Positions 1-4,240 of a stretch of 7,157 nucleotides of DNA are shown piece by piece; the first letter of the stretch is position 1; every line of letters starts with the position of its first letter. The notes beneath the pieces are model-generated. The model made no database searches. It was not told the DNA's origin and was given only the letters and a program-made list of their open reading frames with translations. Source of the DNA: Burkholderiales bacterium (lineage in GTDB: Bacteria > Pseudomonadota > Gammaproteobacteria > Burkholderiales > Burkholderiaceae_C). The stretch lies in contig JAGWTL010000144.1 of the NCBI GenBank assembly GCA_028869035.1, positions 1-7,157 of the forward strand, given 5' to 3'. The position numbers and the translations under genes are program-made.

Positions 1-363
1 GCTGCCCAGCGCCTCTCATCCGACGCAATGCCCCAGCAGGGAGGCCCGTTGCCCGAGCTTCACTATTTCCCCCCCGAAGATCTGTCGGTCAAGCCCCAGA
101 TTCTGAGTGATGCTGGGTCGTCGGAGCCCACGTTTATTCCAGACATTCTTCCTCTGCCCGTCCTGGTGCAACTCTTGATCAATGAACAAGGTGGGGTGGA
201 CAGGGTTATTTTGGGCGAGAACTTCCTTTCAGATACCGCTAGAAAATACATAGTTGAATCATTTTCGGGTATGAAATTCAGCCCGGGCATGCTGGGGCCG
301 ACCCCCGTGAGGTCTCAATTGCAGATAGTGGTGAGCCTGGATCCGACCATTCCAGTAAATTAA
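1..363 (+). CDS. TonB C-terminal-like domain protein, 3' part of a gene
   Basis: The reading frame is open from the first base of the window and stops at TAA 361-363. The gene probably starts upstream; the first ATG inside is at 28. The last 75 or so residues fit the TonB_C fold pattern: a hydrophobic strand (LPVLVQLLI), a 'GGVDRVIL' hairpin, a helix (DTARKYIVESF), 'KFSPG', then 'PVRSQLQIVVSLD'. TonB C-terminal domains normally bind TonB boxes of outer-membrane receptors or act as generic periplasmic adaptors. No membrane anchor or proline-rich spacer is visible because the 5' part lies outside the window, so a real energy-transducing role cannot be claimed. The family call is by pattern only. 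An intrinsic terminator follows the stop codon by 47 bases, so this is the last gene of its transcription unit and is separate from the pilin gene that follows. Codon use is less GC-biased than in the glyA or DUF349 genes. Confidence 0.6.
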   Translation, partial: AAQRLSSDAMPQQGGPLPELHYFPPEDLSVKPQILSDAGSSEPTFIPDILPLPVLVQLLINEQGGVDRVILGENFLSDTARKYIVESFSGMKFSPGMLGPTPVRSQLQIVVSLDPTIPVN

Positions 364-377
364 AGGATCAACAGCCG

Positions 378-398
378 TCCCCGGTATCAGCCCGGGGA
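378..398 (+). repeat. Small stem-loop ahead of the terminator
   Basis: TCCCCGG (378-384) pairs with CCGGGGA (392-398) across a 7-base loop. It lies between the stop codon of the TonB-C-like gene and the intrinsic terminator. No T-run follows it, so it is probably a 3'-UTR hairpin that protects the mRNA end or helps termination, not a terminator itself. Confidence 0.5.
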
Positions 399-410
399 TC
401 TTGGATCGCA

Positions 411-440
411 GGCATCCCCAATTTTGGGGATGCCTTTTTT
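411..440 (+). terminator. Intrinsic terminator after the TonB-C-like gene
   Basis: GGCATCCCCA (411-420) and TGGGGATGCC (425-434) form a perfect 10-bp stem with a 4-base ATTT loop, followed at once by six T (435-440). This is a textbook rho-independent terminator in the + direction. It separates the upstream gene from the pseudopilin gene starting 58 bases later, which must therefore use its own promoter or read-through. Confidence 0.9.
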
Positions 441-497
441 CTTTGGTATGAACTAACTTACGCCCAACTCAACGGCCTTAATGTTGAAGGGGGATGT

Positions 498-1049
498 ATG
501 GTGTTCTATCGGACGACTAAGGGGTATACGCTGCCAGAGGTGATGGTGGTGATGCTGGTTTTTTCGCTATGCCTGACTCAGGCGGTTCCCGCCATGTCAA
601 GAGTGGTGGACAACGTGCGTATAAAAACAGGGATGTCCGCCCTCATGGACAGTCTGCATCTCACTCGTTCTGAAGCCATACGGCGCAATGCGCGAGTTGT
701 GCTGTGTAAATCGGTTTCCGGGAACGCCTGCACATTGAATGGGGCCTGGGAACGTGGTTGGATCATATTCCAGGATGTGAATGGCAATGGTGTGGTCGAT
801 CCTGGTGAAGATGTGCTTCGCCGGGAAGCTTCCTTGCCGTCGAACTTGCGGATGGTCGGGAATACAACGGTCGACGACTACATCGCATACACAGGGCTAG
901 GAAAAACAACTCTGAATTCCGGCGCATTTCAAGCCGGCACCATCACGGTTTGTCAGCCATCTGCACAGAAGACTGATGTCTACCAGATTGTCATCAACAG
1001 TTCGGGGCGAGTGCGTGCTGCCAAGGCCGCACTGAATGCATGCCTTTGA
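498..1049 (+). CDS. fimT: FimT/GspH-type minor pseudopilin
   Basis: A 183-residue type IV pilus minor pilin. The N-terminus has a 9-residue leader ending in Gly9, a prepilin peptidase site G9/Y10, the required Glu at mature position 5 (E14), and a hydrophobic helix over about residues 10-33. Tyr replaces the usual Phe at +1. The GspH/FimT signature follows: 'RSEAIRRNARVVLC' (56-70), C78, 'GAWERGWIIFQDVNGNG' (82-98) and 'EDVLRR'. Four cysteines (70, 78, 152, 182) could form two disulfides in the periplasm. The C-terminal tail has G170-R-V-R173, matching the GRxR motif that in Legionella FimT binds DNA during natural transformation. The ATG at 498 is chosen because AAGGGGG (487-493) sits just upstream and the leader length fits. 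The gene stands alone: a terminator lies upstream and nrdR converges from downstream. No pilV/W/X/Y1 gene is in the window. GspH of a type II secretion system is the alternative, but the context and GRxR favour FimT. Confidence 0.9.
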   Translation: MVFYRTTKGYTLPEVMVVMLVFSLCLTQAVPAMSRVVDNVRIKTGMSALMDSLHLTRSEAIRRNARVVLCKSVSGNACTLNGAWERGWIIFQDVNGNGVVDPGEDVLRREASLPSNLRMVGNTTVDDYIAYTGLGKTTLNSGAFQAGTITVCQPSAQKTDVYQIVINSSGRVRAAKAALNACL

Positions 1050-1050
1050 T

Positions 1051-1500
1051 TCAACGCCGTACTTCGTCGACCAGTGTCTTGAACTCGTCGATGTCCTCAA
1101 AGCTGCGGTAGACACTGGCGAAGCGCACATAAGCCACTTTGTCCAGCTTCTTCAGCTCACGCATGACCAGTTCGCCGATGCGGGTGGAGGGCACTTCGCG
1201 CAGGCCGAGGTTGAGAAGTTTTTCCTCGATGCGTTCGATGGCACTGTCAATCTGCTCGGTGCTGACCGGGCGCTTGCGCAGCGCCAGCTTCATGGAGGCC
1301 AGTAATTTGCTGCGCTCGTACTCGATGCGCCGGCCATCCTTCTTGACGATGGAGGGGAAATTGACGTCCGGACGTTCGTAGGTGGTGAAGCGCTTTTCGC
1401 AGGCGCCGCACTGGCGGCGCCTGCGGATGAAATCCCCATCCTCCGAAATCCGGGTCTCGACGACCTGGGTCTCGGAGTTTCCGCAGAAGGGGCATTTCAT
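1051..1500 (-). CDS. nrdR: Transcriptional repressor NrdR
   Basis: 149 residues, the usual length for the family. NrdR represses ribonucleotide reductase operons by binding paired NrdR boxes and senses ATP/dATP through its ATP-cone. A zinc ribbon fills the N-terminus: C3-x2-C6 and C31-x2-C34, with the basic run RRRR (26-29) that contacts DNA. The ATP-cone spans about residues 49-139, beginning 'PSIVKKDGRRIEYERSKL' and ending near 'VYRSFEDIDEF'. All key cysteines are present. It lies 9 bases downstream of the glyA stop on the same strand, so the two are surely co-transcribed; the glyA-nrdR order is common in beta-proteobacteria. The Shine-Dalgarno sequence is weak (only GCCCGTTCG separates stop and start), which suggests translational coupling to glyA. 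No NrdR box is visible in front of its own operon, and no nrd gene is in the window. Its stop codon is one base from that of the convergent fimT. Confidence 0.97.
   Translation of the reverse strand: MKCPFCGNSETQVVETRISEDGDFIRRRRQCGACEKRFTTYERPDVNFPSIVKKDGRRIEYERSKLLASMKLALRKRPVSTEQIDSAIERIEEKLLNLGLREVPSTRIGELVMRELKKLDKVAYVRFASVYRSFEDIDEFKTLVDEVRR
1398..1425 (-). repeat. Perfect 12-bp stem-loop inside nrdR
   Basis: CGCAGGCGCCGC (1398-1409) and GCGGCGCCTGCG (1414-1425) pair perfectly around a 4-base loop. In nrdR mRNA this is about nucleotides 76-103, over the codons for RRRQCGAC of the zinc ribbon. No T-run follows on either strand, so it is not an intrinsic terminator. Part of the symmetry comes from Arg/Cys/Gly/Ala codons in GC-rich DNA, but the length of perfect pairing is unusual. 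Confidence 0.7.
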
Positions 1501-1509
1501 CGAACGGGC

Positions 1510-2754
1510 TTACTTGTAGACCGGGAAGCGAGCGGTCAGAGCGTTGACCTTGGCTCGCACGGCCGCGATGCTGGCTTCGTCACGCGGCTTGTCCAGCACG
1601 TCGGCGATCAGGTTGGCCGTCATGCGGGCTTCCTCGTCCTTGAAGCCACGGGTGGTCATGGCCGGCGTGCCGACACGCACGCCGCTCGTGACCATGGGCT
1701 TTTCCGGGTCGTTCGGGATGGCGTTCTTGTTGATGGTCATGTGGGCGGAACCCAGCACGGCCTCGGCTTCCTTGCCCGTGATGCCCTTGGAGCGCAGGTC
1801 CACCAGCATGACGTGGCTTTGCGTGCCGCCGCTGACGATGCGCAGGCCGCGCTTCGTCAGCGTCTCGGCCACGATCTGGGCGTTTTTCACAACCTGCTGC
1901 TGGTAAGCCTTGAAGCCCGGATCCATGGCTTCCTTGAAGGCCACAGCCTTGGCGGCAATCACGTGCATCAGCGGGCCGCCCTGCAGGCCGGGGAAGATGG
2001 CGCTGTTGATGGCCTTCTCGTGCTGGGCCTTCATCAGGATGATGCCGCCACGCGGGCCGCGCAGGCTCTTGTGGGTGGTGGAGGTCACCACGTCGGCGTG
2101 CGGGACCGGGTTGGGGTAGACGCCGGCGGCGATCAGGCCGGCGTAGTGCGCCATGTCCACCATGAAGATGGCGCCCACGTCCCTGGCCACCCTGGCAAAG
2201 CGCGCGAAGTCGATGTGCAGGCTGTAGGCCGAGGCGCCGGCGATGATGAGCTTCGGTTTCGTCTCGTGCGCCTTTTTTTCCATGGCGTCGTAGTCGATCT
2301 CTTCCTTGGCGTTGAGGCCGTAGGAGACCACATTGAACCACTTGCCGCTCATGTTCAGCGCCATGCCGTGGGTCAGATGGCCGCCTTCGGCCAGGCTCAT
2401 GCCCATGATGGTGTCGCCGGGTTTGAGGAAGGCCAGGAAGACAGCTTCGTTGGCCGAGGCGCCGCAATGCGGCTGCACGTTGGCGGCATCGGCGCCGAAG
2501 ATGGCCTTGACGCGATCGATGGCCAGCTGCTCGGCCACATCCACATGTTCGCAACCGCCGTAATAGCGTTTGCCCGGGTAACCCTCGGCATACTTGTTGG
2601 TGAGCTGGGTACCTTGCGCCGCCATGACGGCGGGCGAGGCGTAGTTCTCGCTGGCGATCAGCTCGATGTGGTGTTCCTGGCGGGCGTTCTCGGCCTGGAT
2701 GGCGGCCCAGAGTTCGGGATCGGTTTGTTCGACGAGGATGTTGCGGTTGTACAT
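1510..2754 (-). CDS. glyA: Serine hydroxymethyltransferase
   Basis: 414 residues, a normal GlyA length. The cytoplasmic PLP enzyme converts serine and tetrahydrofolate to glycine and 5,10-methylene-THF, the main one-carbon source for thymidylate, purines and methionine. Visible landmarks: 'ELIASENYAS' (31-40), 'YAEGYPGKRYYGG' (55-67), D200 and H203 in 'VDMAHYAGL', the Schiff-base lysine K229 in 'TSTTHKSLRGPRGG', and 'FPGLQGGP' (254-261). The start is set at 2754 (MYNRNILVEQ), where family members begin. The frame continues 39 codons further to an ATG at 2871, but that stretch (MDRPPGSVPG...) is not GlyA-like and is better read as leader. No clear Shine-Dalgarno precedes the start; a U6 run lies 9 bases upstream of the ATG in the mRNA. 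One oddity is residues 96-100, HCGAS, where E. coli GlyA has HSGSQ in the cofactor-phosphate region. It is first in an operon with nrdR. Confidence 0.97.
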   Translation of the reverse strand: MYNRNILVEQTDPELWAAIQAENARQEHHIELIASENYASPAVMAAQGTQLTNKYAEGYPGKRYYGGCEHVDVAEQLAIDRVKAIFGADAANVQPHCGASANEAVFLAFLKPGDTIMGMSLAEGGHLTHGMALNMSGKWFNVVSYGLNAKEEIDYDAMEKKAHETKPKLIIAGASAYSLHIDFARFARVARDVGAIFMVDMAHYAGLIAAGVYPNPVPHADVVTSTTHKSLRGPRGGIILMKAQHEKAINSAIFPGLQGGPLMHVIAAKAVAFKEAMDPGFKAYQQQVVKNAQIVAETLTKRGLRIVSGGTQSHVMLVDLRSKGITGKEAEAVLGSAHMTINKNAIPNDPEKPMVTSGVRVGTPAMTTRGFKDEEARMTANLIADVLDKPRDEASIAAVRAKVNALTARFPVYK

Positions 2755-2794
2755 GGCGGTCGGAAAAAACAGGTGTCCCCCGGTGGGGTGGGGG
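2755..2794 (-). promoter_or_regulatory. glyA translation-initiation region: U6 run and GC hairpin
   Basis: Read on the mRNA, a C5 run (2794-2790) can pair with a G5 run (2781-2777) across 8 bases, or four of these Gs with a nearer C4 run. This is followed by ACACCTG, six U (2769-2764) and nine bases before the glyA ATG. There is no Shine-Dalgarno match. A U-rich tract just upstream of a start codon is the kind of site ribosomal protein S1 can use. The hairpin-plus-U layout also resembles a weak attenuator, but eight bases separate stem and U-run, so I do not call a terminator. Confidence 0.3.
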
Positions 2795-2929
2795 CTGCCC
2801 AGGCGAACGGCTGAACACAGGACAAGGCTTGCCGCCTCATCCCCTGGCACGCTTCCCGGTGGTCTGTCCACGTCAGCGTCACCCGGCCCAGGGGGTCAGG
2901 CGCACCTATCGCCAGTCGCGTGCCCGACT

Positions 2930-2935
2930 AGTGTA
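2930..2935 (-). promoter_or_regulatory. glyA: Possible -10 element for glyA-nrdR
   Basis: TACACT on the minus strand, followed by AG, resembles a sigma70 -10 hexamer (4 of 6). It sits in the 210-base gap between the transglycosylase stop and glyA and would give a leader of about 170 nt. No convincing -35 is found 16-18 bases upstream, so the call is weak. Some promoter is expected here or further upstream, since no terminator is visible after the transglycosylase gene and read-through is also possible. Confidence 0.25.
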
Positions 2936-2964
2936 GCGGAGAGCAGCAAGCGGGAAGTCGGGAG

Positions 2965-3768
2965 TCAGGAGTTGAGCAGGACCAGGGTTTCAGGCGCGAC
3001 CGGCTTGGCCGGCGCCGTCACCGGGATGGGCTGGGCGGTCTGGGTCGGTAAAGCGCGGCCCGATGCGACCTGGACCAGGCGTGAGTGCTCGGCCAGCACC
3101 TTGGCGGCGTAACCGCCATCATCCGGCAGGTTGGCGGCACCCACATAGATGCGCAGGCCGCCTTCGATGGAGCCGGCGCGCCGGACGTATTCCTGCAGCA
3201 CCAGGGCTCCGACACGCAGGTTGGCGACCGGGTCGAAGGCCGCCAGCTTGCCGCCGAAGGCCTCGTATTTGTCGCTGTGCACGCGGGTCATCACCTGCAT
3301 CAGGCCCTGGGCGCCGACCGGACTCTGGGCAAAGGGGTTGAAGCTGGACTCGATGGCCATGACCGAGAGCAGCAGCAGGGGGTCGATGTCGATACGGCGG
3401 CCGATCTCGTAGGCCTCCATGACCAGCGCCGAGACCGGCTCCGGCGCCACGCGGTATTTCTTGCTCAGCCAATAGGCCACGGCGGCCTGCTGTTTGGGCA
3501 GTTCATGCGGGTGGGCTGCCGTGGCTCGTTCCACGGCCACGGGTTCGGGCTCGATGCCGCCGGTTTCGGATTGGCGGTTCTGGAGCCAATCCATCAACTG
3601 GACTTCACCTTCCCGGCGCAGCTCAGGGCGGGCTACCAGGGCAATGGTGGCGAAAAGGACGGCCAGCCCCAACAGTGCAAAGCTGTTGTGGATGGTGGCG
3701 AAGAAGATCTGGGAGATCTGGCGTGCGACGGATCGCAGGCCCTGGCCCATTTCTTGAAACGCTGTCAT
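2965..3768 (-). CDS. Membrane-anchored lytic transglycosylase (SLT domain)
   Basis: 267 residues. A hydrophobic segment at about 21-46 (core SFALLGLAVLFATIALVA) should act as a single inner-membrane anchor, placing the rest in the periplasm; there is no lipobox cysteine. The SLT/GH23 domain spans about 118-232: 'MAIESSFNP' with the likely catalytic Glu140, 'SPVGAQGLMQVM' (149-160), 'FDPVANLRVGALVLQEYV' and 'GGYAAKVLAEHSRL'. Such enzymes cleave the MurNAc-GlcNAc bond of peptidoglycan with 1,6-anhydro product formation, for wall turnover or to make room for envelope machines. The usual 'AYNAGPG' element reads 'IYVGAAN' (207-212) here. The C-terminal tail (240-267) is Ala/Pro-rich and likely disordered. 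The start at 3768 is supported by GAGGAAG (3779-3773), four bases upstream of the ATG. It is transcribed from a good promoter at 3954-3982 with a leader of about 180 nt. I cannot assign a specific mlt/slt name. Confidence 0.9.
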   Translation of the reverse strand: MTAFQEMGQGLRSVARQISQIFFATIHNSFALLGLAVLFATIALVARPELRREGEVQLMDWLQNRQSETGGIEPEPVAVERATAAHPHELPKQQAAVAYWLSKKYRVAPEPVSALVMEAYEIGRRIDIDPLLLLSVMAIESSFNPFAQSPVGAQGLMQVMTRVHSDKYEAFGGKLAAFDPVANLRVGALVLQEYVRRAGSIEGGLRIYVGAANLPDDGGYAAKVLAEHSRLVQVASGRALPTQTAQPIPVTAPAKPVAPETLVLLNS

Positions 3769-3790
3769 AGCACTTCCTCATCTCGCGTGG

Positions 3791-3833
3791 TGCCGGGTCT
3801 GGGGCTGTGACTTGTTCACAGAACCAGACCGCA
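3791..3833 (-). promoter_or_regulatory. Long stem-loop in the transglycosylase 5' leader
   Basis: GGTCTGG (3796-3802) pairs with CCAGACC (3824-3830), and inside it CTGTGA (3805-3810) pairs with TCACAG (3816-3821) around a 5-base loop. The two stems are separated by a 2x2 internal loop. TGC/GCA at 3791-3793 and 3831-3833 can extend it past a 2-base bulge. That makes 16 base pairs ending 11 bases before the Shine-Dalgarno of the transglycosylase. A second, weaker pairing, CACGTC (3839-3844) with GACGTG (3876-3881), lies further upstream in the same leader. Position suggests control of translation or mRNA stability. The fold is symmetrical, so a DNA-level operator is the alternative. Confidence 0.6.
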
Positions 3834-3953
3834 GTCAGCACGTCTGGGTTGGTACGCCATCTGGATCGGCCTGGCGACGTGTTGCCGGCATGTGATCCGA
3901 TGTAGCCGGGGTCGGCAGCGGATTGGGGTATTCCCTAGTTCGGGGTGAAACGA

Positions 3954-3982
3954 ATTGTAAGGTTAGCCATATAACCAGTCAA
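3954..3982 (-). promoter_or_regulatory. Sigma70-type promoter for the transglycosylase gene
   Basis: On the minus strand TTGACT (3982-3977) and TACAAT (3959-3954) are separated by exactly 17 bases. Each matches consensus at 5 of 6 positions. Predicted start of transcription is near 3947, giving a leader of roughly 180 nt. This is the strongest promoter in the window and lies on the edge of the AT-rich island. Confidence 0.75.
3961..3976. promoter_or_regulatory. Palindrome inside the promoter spacer
   Basis: GGTTA (3961-3965) and TAACC (3972-3976) form a perfect inverted repeat around six bases. It fills almost the whole spacer between the -10 and -35 boxes of the transglycosylase promoter. 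A dimeric regulator bound here would compete directly with RNA polymerase. The regulator is not identifiable from the window. Confidence 0.4.
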
Positions 3983-4004
3983 TAATATCAATCCTATATT
4001 ATTG
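3980..4004. promoter_or_regulatory. 9-bp inverted repeat overlapping the -35 box
   Basis: CAATAATAT (3980-3988) and ATATTATTG (3996-4004) are perfect inverted arms with a 7-base spacer. Its left arm overlaps the -35 hexamer of the transglycosylase promoter by three bases. The position fits a class II activator or a repressor operator. AT-rich sequence makes chance palindromes easier, but nine perfect pairs and this placement are notable. Confidence 0.45.
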
Positions 4005-4105
4005 GATATAAAGTAAATAAGAAAGGGCGTGCCAGTTAAGCTTTTCTAAAAAAATCAATAAAAATCAAATACTTATATAATTAATCTCAAAAGTAGCCTG
4101 AGCTC

Positions 4106-4125
4106 TACTGTATTTTGTAACAGTG
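4106..4125. promoter_or_regulatory. LexA-like SOS box
   Basis: CTGT (4108-4111) and ACAG (4120-4123) are separated by exactly eight A/T-rich bases, the CTGT-N8-ACAG form used by LexA in gamma- and most beta-proteobacteria. The arms extend to ACTGT/ACAGT, with T before the left arm as in the extended consensus. A perfect TATAAT lies 24 bases upstream on the + strand. By chance alone one such 8-base match is expected about once per 65 kb, so the site is suggestive, not proven. No classical SOS gene adjoins it. Confidence 0.4.
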
Positions 4126-4206
4126 CCAGGCGAAGTCATTTTTGGGACCTTTTGCGGATGCGTTTCAGGGCTCAATCGGAGGGAAGGCTTTCATTGATAC
4201 GCTGAT

Positions 4207-4234
4207 TTGAATCCGGTGACAGCGTGGCTAGACT
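4207..4234 (+). promoter_or_regulatory. Possible promoter for the structured leader RNA
   Basis: TTGAAT (4207-4212), a 16-base spacer and TAGACT (4229-4234) give a moderate sigma70 match, 4 of 6 in each box. The predicted start near 4241 falls at the first base of the hairpin GCCTG-N6-CAGGC, which begins the chain of stem-loops described next. Confidence 0.35.
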
Positions 4235-4240
4235 GAATAA

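Larger units (their letters stand above)
3951..4120. other. AT-rich island in the divergent intergenic region
   Basis: By count, 123 of 170 bases are A or T (72 %), in a window otherwise strongly GC-rich. AAAATCAA occurs at 4051-4058 and again at 4061-4068, ten bases apart, so the A-tracts are in phase with the helix and should bend the DNA. A perfect TATAAT is at 4076-4081 (+), without a recognisable -35. No reading frame of useful length with a ribosome site is present. Such islands are typical targets of H-NS/MvaT-like silencers and of upstream activators; which applies here is unknown. Confidence 0.7.

Noticed and set aside
1741..2814. 357-codon + strand frame across glyA
   Set aside because: Shadow of glyA: His/Gly/Val-rich with no domain.
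2755..2871. 39-codon N-terminal extension of GlyA
   Set aside because: GlyA proteins begin near MYNRNILVEQ; the extension has no family similarity and no start signals.
3085..3810. 241-codon + strand frame across the transglycosylase gene
   Set aside because: Antisense shadow; the minus-strand gene has a catalytic motif, membrane anchor and Shine-Dalgarno.
3980..4004. NrdR box
   Set aside because: The inverted repeat does not fit the ACACTATATATAGTGT-like consensus and has no second box a few helical turns away.
4158..4205. Small peptide after the LexA-like box (ATG 4158, 15 codons)
   Set aside because: Basic, not membrane-spanning, no ribosome site; unlike known SOS toxins.
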